Source: Chitinophagales bacterium (GTDB taxonomy: Bacteria; Bacteroidota; Bacteroidia; Chitinophagales; UBA10324). From it: a stretch of 64,000 bases of DNA. The translations under genes were made by a program, and so were the position numbers. Where the stretch lies: NCBI GenBank assembly GCA_025056305.1, contig JANWWJ010000022.1, forward strand, positions 124,001 to 188,000, given 5' to 3'. The notes under the pieces are model-generated. The model was given only the letters and a program-made list of their open reading frames with translations, ran no database searches and was not told the DNA's origin. This document shows, piece after piece, positions 33,294 to 42,362 of this stretch. The stretch's first letter is position 1; every line of letters begins with the position of its first letter.

Positions 33294-35699
33294 CTAGGTA
33301 GTCGCCAAACGATGCCGTTGCACTAAAGCCATGATGAAACCTAAAACAGTAAAAATTGTCCCTAACCAAACCAAATTGATATAGGGAAATATGATGGCTG
33401 TAAGGACGATGAAGTCCTGTTCCGGTTCAGTTTCTTCGATGGCAAGAATGAGTTTTTGCTCGACTGGCAGGATGCGCGCCAGCCGAATCGTAAGCCCCAG
33501 TTCAGGCAAATGCTCATCGAGGTGAAAAACCCTCAGATCGCGAATCAGATGAATCGGTCGGGCCTGAAAGATTCGTCCATCGTTCATGCGGATGGTCAGC
33601 ACGACTTCCACTGGTAAGTCATCGGGCTGCCAGTTTTGACCCTGCCGGGCTTGGGCCTTGCCTAATGACTCGACGACTATCACCGAACGCTGCAAACGAA
33701 TAGTGTCGCCAAGGGCAACGGTATGTTCAGTAAAATCCGGTTCGCCGCGCTCCATGGGTTTGCTCTTGTCCGGCACCGACGTAACATGGGTGTACAAGTC
33801 TTTGTGCCAATAGTGCCGCGTGTCAGGATTGGCAATTAAGCCCATTCGGGGGTTAATCTGTGCATTGGGCAATAACAGGAATTTCTCGCGCAACAGGCCG
33901 GTAGCTGTATCAAAGCGCTCCCATAGAACTTTGTAATAGTAATTGGGTGGTGCTGCCGAATCGCCGAGGTAGGTGACCGTATATTCTCGCATGGTCACCG
34001 GCATGTTCTTCAGCAGCAATACGTTGGTGCGGTTTTGTTCTTCGGTAAATCCGGCACCCAGAGGCATGCCGTTGTTGATGGAAATGACTTCTTTTTTTGC
34101 TGAGGAAATCAAAATGCCTAATAAGAGCAGGGCAAAGCCGAAATGAGCTACCGCACCACCGCTCACCCGAATTCGGCCCTTCAAACTGCGCCCCAGCAGG
34201 TAGCCACTTACCAAAATTCCAAACAGCGATGCAAACAGCAACAGCCACCCGGCTGCATTAGAAAAACGAAAGTGCCATTCCAACAATACCATCAGGATGA
34301 ATGAGACAGCGGCAAACGCTGCTGTTTGTCTGCCAAATTTTTTCACGTCAGACGTGCGATAGCGCAGCAGCAAGCCCGATGCAGACAGCAACAACACAAC
34401 AATCGCTATGGGTAATTGCCACTTGTTGTAGTGCTCAATAGGATCGGCAGGTGGGGCCCAGTTGGTTCCGAACAGCTTGTTCCAAACAGGAATCGAAGTG
34501 CTGAAAGTTATCTGAATACTCGACAACAAAAGGACAAGGGTACCGACGAAGATCCAGAACTCTCGGCTGAATGCCTCTTCCTCTTTGGCAATGCTGGGAA
34601 TTTTTTTCCAATACAAAACCAATAACATCAATGCCGGCAGGGACAACGCACCCATATATACCAGCAACTGCCCACTCATGCCCAGATCGGTAAAGGCATG
34701 GACTGAGGTGTCGCCCAGAATGCCGCTTCGGGTCAAGAAGGTGGAATAAAGAATGAAGATGAACGTCAGCAGATAAAACAAGAACGTCATTCGCAAGGAT
34801 CGGCCGGTGTGGACATAAACCACGTTGGTGTGAATTCCTGCTATCAACAGCAGCCAGGGCACCAGTGAGGCGTTTTCTACGGGGTCCCAGGCCCAATAGC
34901 CTCCAAAGGTGAGCGACTCATAGGCCCAGGCACCTCCCATCATAATGCCGGAGCCGAGGGCAGCCGCTGCAAACAGCGCCCAAGGCAATACCGGACGAGC
35001 CCACGCCGTGAATTTGCGGCTTAACAGCCCGTGTGCCGCATAAGCAAAAGGAATCAAGGTGGCGGCAAAACCCAAAAACAACACCGGCGGGTGAATCACC
35101 ATCCAGTAATTCTGAAGCAAAGGATTCAAACCGTTTCCATCTTCAATGAAACTCAGATAATCGGCACGTTGAAAAATCGGTGCATCTTGCATCTCATGAC
35201 GCAACAATGCAAAAGGGGTACTGCCGATCTTATAGTCAAATACATAGATGCCGAGCAACATGGAAGACAAGAAGAACTGCACCACTGATACGACAGCCAT
35301 CACGCCGGCAAAGGCAGGAGGCCGCCGCCATAACATGACCAGACCAAGCACCGCATTCCAGAACATCCACAACAAGAAGCTTCCCTCCTGTCCTTCCCAA
35401 AAGCACGAAAGCAAGTATTCTTTAGGCAGTTCGCGGCTGCTGTGAGCCCATGCATAATAGTACTCAAACCAATGGTTCTGAATGATCAAAAACAACAATG
35501 CAGCGATGGCAACCACAGCCCCCACATGAATGACGAACGCCAGGGTGGCTGTGCGAAGCCATCCAGCCTGATCCACTTTTCCATACTGACCTACGCCAAA
35601 GGCAATGGCAGCTGCTGCTGAGAACATCAATGAAGCAAATACGGCCAGTTGCCCGAGCTGTCCGGCCCAGAGGTGCTCCCCAATGTACTGGACGTCCAT
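33294..35699 (-). CDS. ccmF: Cytochrome c maturation heme lyase CcmF
   Basis: An 801-residue polytopic membrane protein of the CcmF/CcsA heme-handling family, which moves heme from CcmE onto apocytochrome c in the periplasm. The hallmark WWD-type motif GGYWAWDPVENASLVPWLLL sits near residue 270, and conserved periplasmic histidines occur nearby (WMVIHPPVLFLGF; AGIHTNVVYVHTG). About 15 helices are visible, with a large soluble part at residues 560-760 and a final helix, as in System I CcmF. It starts with a TGATG overlap with the ccmE stop, confirming the pair. CcmA-D, G and H are not in this window. Confidence 0.92.
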   Translation of the reverse strand: MDVQYIGEHLWAGQLGQLAVFASLMFSAAAAIAFGVGQYGKVDQAGWLRTATLAFVIHVGAVVAIAALLFLIIQNHWFEYYYAWAHSSRELPKEYLLSCFWEGQEGSFLLWMFWNAVLGLVMLWRRPPAFAGVMAVVSVVQFFLSSMLLGIYVFDYKIGSTPFALLRHEMQDAPIFQRADYLSFIEDGNGLNPLLQNYWMVIHPPVLFLGFAATLIPFAYAAHGLLSRKFTAWARPVLPWALFAAAALGSGIMMGGAWAYESLTFGGYWAWDPVENASLVPWLLLIAGIHTNVVYVHTGRSLRMTFLFYLLTFIFILYSTFLTRSGILGDTSVHAFTDLGMSGQLLVYMGALSLPALMLLVLYWKKIPSIAKEEEAFSREFWIFVGTLVLLLSSIQITFSTSIPVWNKLFGTNWAPPADPIEHYNKWQLPIAIVVLLLSASGLLLRYRTSDVKKFGRQTAAFAAVSFILMVLLEWHFRFSNAAGWLLLFASLFGILVSGYLLGRSLKGRIRVSGGAVAHFGFALLLLGILISSAKKEVISINNGMPLGAGFTEEQNRTNVLLLKNMPVTMREYTVTYLGDSAAPPNYYYKVLWERFDTATGLLREKFLLLPNAQINPRMGLIANPDTRHYWHKDLYTHVTSVPDKSKPMERGEPDFTEHTVALGDTIRLQRSVIVVESLGKAQARQGQNWQPDDLPVEVVLTIRMNDGRIFQARPIHLIRDLRVFHLDEHLPELGLTIRLARILPVEQKLILAIEETEPEQDFIVLTAIIFPYINLVWLGTIFTVLGFIMALVQRHRLATT

Positions 35700-36103
35700 C
35701 AGCTTGTAGGCCCTTGTTGTGATAACACCAACTCATGGTCGGTGTATTTTGATGGGCACTTCATCAAAATACTCTTGGCCACGAAATCATCCCCTTGCAT
35801 ACGGCCGGTGACCACCAACTGCTCACTGCGCTCAAAGTCGCGTGGTTTGCTGTTGTATAGAATCACTTTACGTATGGTGCTGTCTTTATCACGCATGTAG
35901 AAGGTGAAGTAGTTTGGATCTTTGATCGGATCGTAATACATCTCTTTTTCAGTAACCAAGTAACCGACGATTTGAACGTCTTTGTTCGGCATTTGCATAG
36001 CACGCTCAAACGTTTCATAACTGCTGTAGTCGCCTGCCACGGAAATGATGAACCCAATGGCCACTGCGATGATGACAAGGCCAACGATGTGGATTTTTTT
36101 CAT
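35699..36103 (-). CDS. ccmE: Heme chaperone CcmE, CxxxY variant
   Basis: A 134-residue membrane-anchored periplasmic OB-fold protein that carries heme covalently between CcmC and CcmF. One N-terminal helix (IVGLVIIAVAIGFIIS) is followed by the beta-barrel (VQIVGYLVTEKEMYYDP; FTFYMRDKD; ERSEQLVVTGRMQGDDFVAKSILM). The heme-attachment site reads CPSKY where the E. coli type reads HDENY: the heme-binding His is a Cys and the Tyr is kept. This CxxxY form is known from Desulfovibrio and archaea. I chose ATG 36103; the frame runs to 36175 but those residues are not signal-like. Divergent from the arginase gene. Confidence 0.88.
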   Translation of the reverse strand: MKKIHIVGLVIIAVAIGFIISVAGDYSSYETFERAMQMPNKDVQIVGYLVTEKEMYYDPIKDPNYFTFYMRDKDSTIRKVILYNSKPRDFERSEQLVVTGRMQGDDFVAKSILMKCPSKYTDHELVLSQQGPTS

Positions 36104-36180
36104 GCAGACAAAGGCGTAAGGCAAAGTTACGTCGTAGCGGTAAAGGCGCTGAGCGCAGGCGTTTAGCTTTGCCATCAGCT

Positions 36181-37233
36181 ATGGCTGTTTCTGATACCCC
36201 CTTTGATCCGAACGATGCTGCTGCAGCAAACGGCATCTTTGGCTTGCCGCACCAGCCGGAAGAAGCGCGCGTAATCATCCTGCCCGTTCCTTGGGAAGTT
36301 ACCGTGAGCTACCGAACCGGAACGGCACAGGCAGCACAGGCTATCCTGCGCGCTTCGGTCCAAGTGGATTTATATGATGCCGATTTTCCGGACGCCTGGA
36401 AAAAGGGCTTCTTTATGCTGCCGCCAGACAAAAAAATTGCTCGCAAGGGTCAAGACTTGCGCAAGCTGGCCGAAAACCATCTAAATCACTTGCTTTCGGG
36501 CAAGAAAACAAATGCAAAGCATTTAAAAAAAATAAATGAAGGATGCAGGTGGCTCAATGATAGAGTGCGCCAAGAAGTAAGCCACTGGCTCGATCAAGGC
36601 AAACGCGTGGTGTTGCTGGGCGGCGATCATTCCACCCCCCTTGGTTATTTGCAGGCTCTTGCCCAACGCCATACACAATTCGGCATTCTGCATCTGGATG
36701 CCCATTGTGACTTGCGAAAAGATTACGAAGGTTTCACGTACTCACATGCCAGTATCATGCATCAAGCGCTCCTTATGCCTCAGATATCGCGGTTGGTGCA
36801 GGTAGGCATCCGCGATTACTGCGAAGCGGAATGGCAGCGCATTCAAAAAAGCAATGGGCGCATCGTCGCTTTTTTAGACCGCGACCTAAAACGCCAACAA
36901 TTTGCAGGCACTTCATGGCTGTCGCAATGCGCCCAAATCGTGGACGCGCTTCCGGAAAAAGTTTACCTTTCTTTTGATGTGGACGTTCTTGCACCGCATT
37001 TATGCCCCAACACCGGCACCCCAGTGCCCGGTGGGCTGGAATTTGAGCAAACACTGACGTTGCTGTTGCACGTCGTGCATTCGGGTCGTCACATCGTGGG
37101 CTGCGATCTTACGGAAGTATCGGTTGGTAACAGTAAGAAAACCGTTTCAGATGCATGGGACGCCATCGTGGGAGCGCGCTTGCTGTACAGGCTTGCCTGT
37201 CTGATGGCCGAAACCGCACCTACTGCCGGATAA
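36181..37233 (+). CDS. Arginase/agmatinase/formimidoylglutamase family enzyme
   Basis: A 350-residue ureohydrolase-fold enzyme. The binuclear Mn2+ site is complete: LLGGDHSTPLGY, LHLDAHCDLRKDYEGF, and SFDVDVLAPHLCPNTGTPVPGGL. CDLTEVS and the final helix are also typical. It belongs to the long Bacteroidota branch, with an insertion of about 40 Lys-rich residues (105-145) between the first and second strands. These proteins are variously annotated agmatinase or formimidoylglutamase, and substrate is not decided by motifs. There is no his-degradation or polyamine gene beside it. I chose ATG 36181; a TTG at 36169 is possible. Its last 14 bases overlap the convergent esterase-like gene. Confidence 0.85.
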   Translation: MAVSDTPFDPNDAAAANGIFGLPHQPEEARVIILPVPWEVTVSYRTGTAQAAQAILRASVQVDLYDADFPDAWKKGFFMLPPDKKIARKGQDLRKLAENHLNHLLSGKKTNAKHLKKINEGCRWLNDRVRQEVSHWLDQGKRVVLLGGDHSTPLGYLQALAQRHTQFGILHLDAHCDLRKDYEGFTYSHASIMHQALLMPQISRLVQVGIRDYCEAEWQRIQKSNGRIVAFLDRDLKRQQFAGTSWLSQCAQIVDALPEKVYLSFDVDVLAPHLCPNTGTPVPGGLEFEQTLTLLLHVVHSGRHIVGCDLTEVSVGNSKKTVSDAWDAIVGARLLYRLACLMAETAPTAG

Positions 37234-39418
37234 GAGGCTGAGTGAGCCTGAAGCTTTCAGAGGTGACGACCAACAGATAACTGCCTGGAGGCCAGCCCGA
37301 CGCATCAAAGCTAAAGAGGCTGCCCTCGGTGATTTGACTTACGTGGTGTTCTGCCAACAGCGCACCGGTGAGTGCATACACCTGTAGCTTCAACTGGCTG
37401 GCCGCGGGAAGACATATCGTAAACCGGCCGTCAGAAGGGTTTGGATAAACAGTCAGAGAGGGCCTCCCGGAATCAGTGAGCGCCTGGATGCGGCTGAAGG
37501 GTGTCGTCTGAACGCGAATGATGTTTCCTTCTGGATATATTTTGACTTTTTTAATGGTCAGAGGCTTTGGTACACCGTTGGCATATTTCTGCTTGATGGT
37601 TCCGATTTTGATTGTATCACCGTTGTGGATGTTGCACCAGTAGAGCGTGGTTTTTTTAGGAAATCCTTTAAAGTGTTGCGTTCGCTGCAAGGTAATGTCC
37701 ACTCGGGCAAAAGTCGGTAGTGCCGCCGGAATAAGGGAATTATCCAAGAGGGTATCGGCTTCGATCCAAACGAAAGCTTGCCAAAAGCTTGCCGAATCGA
37801 TCACCGAAGAGGGATTGAACTGATAAAAGCCGTGCAGGGTGCCGATGTCGTCACCACTATAATACGGTGGTTGGGGATTGGGAATGCTTCCGGGATTTCC
37901 ATCCAGTTCTCCGTTGCTGAATGCCGGATAGGATGACTTGACGGTGAGCGGACTAAGGCGGCTGAGCTTTAAGGTAGACCACATTGCGTTTTCTCCGTCA
38001 TGATCCCGCAAATCCCAATACCAATAGCCGCCAATATTCAAGCTTTGGACGGTTTGGTACAAATGAACTTTCTCTTCCCAACAAGTCAGCTCATCGCTTT
38101 TTCCATTGATCGCGTGAATAACCGGCACAGGTTTGTACTTGATATAATCCAGCATGTGGTTGGTGTTGGTCAGGTCATAGACACGGAAAAATTCGCCGGG
38201 ATGATTAGGCTTGGGGATGTCGGTAGACAGATTAACCGAATCCTCGTTTCCCCAAAGGCGACGAACTTCACTGCGGGCACTCTTACCTTCATTGAATTTG
38301 CAGTCCGGGTTGCTGTCATCGGGAGCATTGAGGTTGTACTTGGCCATAGAAATAACAGCGCCGACATAACGCTCCGGCCTGAGGGTGGCTAGCAAGAGCG
38401 CTGCTCCGCAACCCATGGATACTCCGTTTAGATACATGCGATTGGTGTCTATGGCTCCTGGCCAGTTGGAAATGATCCACCGCAAAGTCCATTCTACACG
38501 GTGAAAGGTGTATGCTTTAATAATCCCTGAGGTTGGAGGGAGTGTAGCAGAGTTTAAATTGTAGATGTCCACTGCTTCATGGTAACCCAACCAACGGGTG
38601 TTGGCCCCCTCAGGATTAAGTTTAAAAGCGGGAATCCAGTCGTCCAACGTTACTTTCCAACAGTCCCCCAAATTGGCTGAAATGGCAGCATTGACAAAAT
38701 CACCATTGCCACCATGGAATTTGATATACATCGGCAACGATCCAGACGTTCCTTTTTTGATGATGCCGAAATGAAAGGCCAAACAACCCTCGTTGGCCAT
38801 GGCTGGATAAGTGCCCACGCCCACTTTACCACCGTAATGAACATATATCTCCATAGAATCGTTTTTACCGCCGGCCTTGATTTTTTTCACGAAGTAGGCC
38901 TTGATGGGATCGAGCTGCTGATAGACAGGAGTCACCGTGGCATTGCTACCTGCCGTCACCGACCAGTTCGGAGCTTTAGAACCATAATCACACCGCACGG
39001 CGAAATAGGCCGGAGCATTTGCCTGGGTACAGTTCATCACGAAAAATCCCTGCGTGGAATCCAGAACCTGTTTCGGCGCATCGTTGATTACAAAATATTC
39101 TTTCAGCGTAGGGATGCGCAATGCGTAGGTAAGCCGGAAATTGAAAGCAGAATTGTAAGGCACTCTCCCCAGGTAAACAGATTGGGAGAAGTTGGTGTTG
39201 GTAATGGGTTCACTGTTGGTGTAAACGTAATAAAAGCCTGAGTCCACCCCCGGTATATTGGTCCATGTAATAAAGATTTGCCCATTGCGGTATGCAGCTG
39301 AGATATTGGTGACGGTTTGAGCAGCCAAACTGCCCGCATATGCGAGCCAAGCTTGCCACACCCAAAATTTGAAAAGACAAGCAAAGAATGTTTTATACAT
39401 CATCGTAGAAATTCTCAT
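37220..39418 (-). CDS. Secreted esterase-like protein with T9SS sorting domain (copy 1)
   Basis: A 732-residue exported protein. A signal peptide (ending AGSLAAQ) is followed by an Fn3-like domain (ISAAYRNGQIFITWTNIPGVDSGFYYVYT), a second N-terminal domain to about residue 190, and an alpha/beta-hydrolase-like core. The core has a nucleophile elbow GVSMGCG (Ser 334), a likely Asp in INGKSDELTCWEE, and a likely His in WDLRDHDGENAMW. Between them lies DDSNPDCKFNEGKSARSEVRRLWGNED, also strongly kept in copy 2. The last 70 residues (LTVYPNPSDGRFTI, then SGWPPGSYLLVV) are a T9SS type A sorting domain, sending it to the cell surface. Substrate unknown; PHB-depolymerase-like esterases are the nearest fold I can suggest. 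I chose ATG 39418, with 39403 possible. Confidence 0.82.
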   Translation of the reverse strand: MRISTMMYKTFFACLFKFWVWQAWLAYAGSLAAQTVTNISAAYRNGQIFITWTNIPGVDSGFYYVYTNSEPITNTNFSQSVYLGRVPYNSAFNFRLTYALRIPTLKEYFVINDAPKQVLDSTQGFFVMNCTQANAPAYFAVRCDYGSKAPNWSVTAGSNATVTPVYQQLDPIKAYFVKKIKAGGKNDSMEIYVHYGGKVGVGTYPAMANEGCLAFHFGIIKKGTSGSLPMYIKFHGGNGDFVNAAISANLGDCWKVTLDDWIPAFKLNPEGANTRWLGYHEAVDIYNLNSATLPPTSGIIKAYTFHRVEWTLRWIISNWPGAIDTNRMYLNGVSMGCGAALLLATLRPERYVGAVISMAKYNLNAPDDSNPDCKFNEGKSARSEVRRLWGNEDSVNLSTDIPKPNHPGEFFRVYDLTNTNHMLDYIKYKPVPVIHAINGKSDELTCWEEKVHLYQTVQSLNIGGYWYWDLRDHDGENAMWSTLKLSRLSPLTVKSSYPAFSNGELDGNPGSIPNPQPPYYSGDDIGTLHGFYQFNPSSVIDSASFWQAFVWIEADTLLDNSLIPAALPTFARVDITLQRTQHFKGFPKKTTLYWCNIHNGDTIKIGTIKQKYANGVPKPLTIKKVKIYPEGNIIRVQTTPFSRIQALTDSGRPSLTVYPNPSDGRFTICLPAASQLKLQVYALTGALLAEHHVSQITEGSLFSFDASGWPPGSYLLVVTSESFRLTQPLIRQ

Positions 39419-39432
39419 ATGGCCAGTCCTAT

Positions 39433-41613
39433 TTATTGAATCAGACACCATCTGACGACATATTGATCGGTCACCTGAAGGCGCACGAAATAAATGCCTG
39501 TCGGCAAATGCATGCCTGAAAAAGAAAAAGCCGTTTCCAGACCGTTTCCAGCTAAAGATTGTACTTGAAGCGTGCGCCCATAGCCATCCAGCAAATACAA
39601 GAGACCCGTGGAGTGTTCAGGAATCAAAACCGTGCCCTTAATGAGATGACGCGCAGGCGAGCCATGAAGCTGCAAACCGATCGTTTTACTACTTGAAAGC
39701 TGCAGGCGCTGATATTGACCTTTACAAAGTTTGACGGTGAGCACGCTTTTTCCGGTGTCAATGCGAACAGCGGGTATAGTGATAGGCAAAGGCCCTTTGG
39801 TGTCGTACTGTATGGTGACCGATCCACTTTGGGAACCCGTAGGATAGGTATTAGTCCAGCACAGTTCAGTTCCCGGTGTAAAGCCTTTGAACTTTTGCGG
39901 CCGCCTTATGGTGACATCCGCAATAAAATGATCGGGCATAACTGAAGGATATTTCCCACCGGAGAGCAAGGTCTGTTGGAAGGCAAATAATTGAATCTGC
40001 CACATGGTGTCGCTGTCTATGATGCTGCTTTCAACCCAGTCCACATTTCCGTTAATAGCTCCTACCGGATCTCCATCATAATATGGAGGCAATGGGTTAT
40101 ACGTGTCGCCGGGGTTTCCGTTACACGTACAATAGCTAAAGGCGGGAAAACTCCTGTTGCGGGCGTAGCGAAGCATGGCTTTGAGGTTGAGAGGCTTCCA
40201 TTCTTTTTGCCCTCCGCCGTGGCTGCGCAGGTCCCACAGGTAAAGGCCTCCGATGCGGTATTGACTGGATGCCTCATAAACCCCGATTTTTTCTTCCCAG
40301 CAGGTATTGTCGTCTTCTTTACCGTTCAAAGCCTGCGTAAAGGTTAAGCCTTCGCGTTGCAGCGCAGCCATCATGTAGCCGACATTGGTAAAGTCATAGA
40401 TGCGCAGGTTGTTGCCTGGATTGTTCGGGTCGGGCAAGTCCGTGAATAGGTTTGTCTGATCTTCATGCCCCCATAAAACGCGGGTTTCTGTACGTGCCAA
40501 GCCTCCTTCATTGTATTTGCAATCGGGATTACTGTCGTCGGCGGCAGCCATGTTTAGTTTGCCGTCGGTAGCCCCGCCGCAAGCATATGCTGTGGGATAG
40601 GCCAACAATTGCGACCATACGCCTGCCGTTCCCTGCGAGCTGCCCACCAGATAAAGGCGGTTGGTGTCGATGGCGTTGGGCCAACGGCTCAGAATCCAAT
40701 TCAGCTCCCACCGGATCCGACGCACGGTGTAAGCTTTGATCACCCCGCTTACGGGGGGAGCATCTTGCGGTGAGGCTTTATACACATCGAAATTTTCATG
40801 ATGCCCAAGCCATCGGGTATTGAAACCGTTGGCCGAAAAGTTGAAATTGGGAATCCAGTCGTCAAAAGAGATTTTCCATGAGCTATCGATGACTACGCCT
40901 ATAGCATTGCTGATGAAGTTGCCATTACCGCCGTGAAACTTTAGAAAGCCGGCATTCTTGCCGTTGATCGGCCCGCTTTTTATAATGCCGAAGTGAAAGG
41001 CCAAGCATCCCTCATTGCTCATTTCCGGGTAATAAGTGTTGGCCCACTTGCCCCCGTAGTGGAGGTACACATCCATCCGTTCACCATTGTTGCTTCCTGG
41101 AAAATCCACGTTGCTTTCCTGAAGGTAGGCTTTGACGGGAGCCACTTTTTGAACCACGCCAAAGCCTGCCTCCAAAGAGTTGGCACCGGGAATCACCATC
41201 CAATTCGGCGACGTATTCCCATAATCACAGCGAACGGCGAAGTAGGTGATCTGATTGTTTTGCGTACAGGTGTAAACGAATACATTTTGATCCAGACGTA
41301 CCATCTGTCGCGGTTCATCGTTGATAACCAGCCTTCGAGGCTTGTTGTCGGCCGCAGCTTGCATGAATCTTATGTCCAGGGAGAAATTGTAGGGCACCCG
41401 ACCCAAATAAGTACTGCTTTGAATGTTTGCCGCAGTTATGGGATGGGCATTGGCATAAACATAATAGAAGCCACTGTCCACTCCGGGAATATTGTTCCAG
41501 ACAATAAAGATTTGGCCGTGTCGGTATTCAGCTTTCAAACCCGTAACTACTTGTGCCTGCGCTGAGAGGACCCAACCCCAAAGACACGAGAGCAAGAGCT
41601 GGCAAATACGCAT
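39433..41613 (-). CDS. Secreted esterase-like protein with T9SS-type tail (copy 2)
   Basis: A 726-residue tandem paralogue of the gene at 37220-39418, with the same order of parts. These are a signal peptide (CLWGWVLSAQAQ), Fn3-like domain (LKAEYRHGQIFIVWNNIPGVDSGFYYVYA), and a hydrolase core with elbow GSSQGTAG (Ser 326), ALNGKEDDNTCWEE and WDLRSHGGGQKEW. The motif DDSNPDCKYNEGGLARTETRVLWGHED aligns without gaps to copy 1. The tail (LLYLLDGYGRTLQVQ, then MHLPTGIYFVRLQV) is a T9SS-like domain, though the usual YPNP start is missing. The elbow's middle residues differ, so activities may have diverged. Copy 1 starts 14 bases later, so the pair is one operon. I moved the start to ATG 41613. Confidence 0.82.
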   Translation of the reverse strand: MRICQLLLSCLWGWVLSAQAQVVTGLKAEYRHGQIFIVWNNIPGVDSGFYYVYANAHPITAANIQSSTYLGRVPYNFSLDIRFMQAAADNKPRRLVINDEPRQMVRLDQNVFVYTCTQNNQITYFAVRCDYGNTSPNWMVIPGANSLEAGFGVVQKVAPVKAYLQESNVDFPGSNNGERMDVYLHYGGKWANTYYPEMSNEGCLAFHFGIIKSGPINGKNAGFLKFHGGNGNFISNAIGVVIDSSWKISFDDWIPNFNFSANGFNTRWLGHHENFDVYKASPQDAPPVSGVIKAYTVRRIRWELNWILSRWPNAIDTNRLYLVGSSQGTAGVWSQLLAYPTAYACGGATDGKLNMAAADDSNPDCKYNEGGLARTETRVLWGHEDQTNLFTDLPDPNNPGNNLRIYDFTNVGYMMAALQREGLTFTQALNGKEDDNTCWEEKIGVYEASSQYRIGGLYLWDLRSHGGGQKEWKPLNLKAMLRYARNRSFPAFSYCTCNGNPGDTYNPLPPYYDGDPVGAINGNVDWVESSIIDSDTMWQIQLFAFQQTLLSGGKYPSVMPDHFIADVTIRRPQKFKGFTPGTELCWTNTYPTGSQSGSVTIQYDTKGPLPITIPAVRIDTGKSVLTVKLCKGQYQRLQLSSSKTIGLQLHGSPARHLIKGTVLIPEHSTGLLYLLDGYGRTLQVQSLAGNGLETAFSFSGMHLPTGIYFVRLQVTDQYVVRWCLIQ

Positions 41614-41694
41614 TTCAGGGTGAAAATTAGCACCTGTACAAGACAGAACGTAAGGCCTATGCACAACGAGCTATCGAAGTGTGTCTTGCTGCAG

Positions 41695-42291
41695 TCAGAT
41701 GAGGTGCTTATTACAAAACTGTTGCCATGGATAACCCCAGTCAGTCAACTCTTCAAGCAGTCGGCCCACAGGCAATCCCATTACGTTGTAAAAGCACCCT
41801 CGAATGCCCTGCACACCGATGTAACCGATGAACTCCTGAATGCCATAGGCCCCTGCCTTGTCAAAAGGCCGATAGGTTTGCACATAATGACGAATGAGTT
41901 CAAGGGGCAGGGGGCGAAACTTTACTGCTGTGGTTTCTGAAAACGTATGCATTTTTTCTTTATGCATCAAAGTGACACCTGTAACTACGAAATGTTCTGT
42001 TCCCGACAATGCTTGCAACATGGCTATGGCTTCCTGCTCGCCCTGCGGCTTACCCAAAACCTGTTCCTGCAGGATTACGCAGGTATCAGCGGCCACCAGC
42101 AGCTCATCCGCAGCCAGCTGCCCCACCAACGATAATGCTTTTTTGTGCGACAGGAAGGGGGCCACTTCTGCAGCGGCCAAATGCCCGGGATAATGTTCCT
42201 TCACCTCAGGCACGACAACACGAAACTTCAGACCGACGGCTTCCAAAAGCTGCCTGCGTCGCGGCGAAGCTGATGCCAGCACCAGTTGCAT
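41695..42291 (-). CDS. maf: Maf-family nucleotide pyrophosphatase
   Basis: A 198-residue house-cleaning enzyme that hydrolyses non-canonical or modified nucleoside triphosphates (dTTP/UTP or m7GTP types are known). The N-terminus QLVLASASPRRRQLLEAVGL is the Maf signature. ADTCVILQEQVLGKP contains the catalytic Asp, and KAGAYGIQEFIGYIGVQGIRGCFYNVMGLPV is the conserved second half. ATG 42291 places the signature at the very N-terminus; a longer frame to 42351 is unlikely. Divergent from mqnD with 71 bases between. Confidence 0.93.
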   Translation of the reverse strand: MQLVLASASPRRRQLLEAVGLKFRVVVPEVKEHYPGHLAAAEVAPFLSHKKALSLVGQLAADELLVAADTCVILQEQVLGKPQGEQEAIAMLQALSGTEHFVVTGVTLMHKEKMHTFSETTAVKFRPLPLELIRHYVQTYRPFDKAGAYGIQEFIGYIGVQGIRGCFYNVMGLPVGRLLEELTDWGYPWQQFCNKHLI

Positions 42292-42296
42292 GCGCG

Positions 42297-42328
42297 AAAA
42301 GCTACATGCTTTTCCCCGCACACAAAAA
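42297..42328 (-). promoter_or_regulatory. Candidate promoter for maf
   Basis: On the minus strand TTTTTG (42323-42328), 18 bases, then TAGCTTTT (42297-42304), one mismatch from TAnnTTTG. Spacing equals that of the rpoD promoter candidate. The -7 element ends five bases before the ATG, implying an almost leaderless message. Confidence 0.3.
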
Positions 42329-42362
42329 CAGCGCCTCTGAGGCAACGGCATATTTTTAACCT

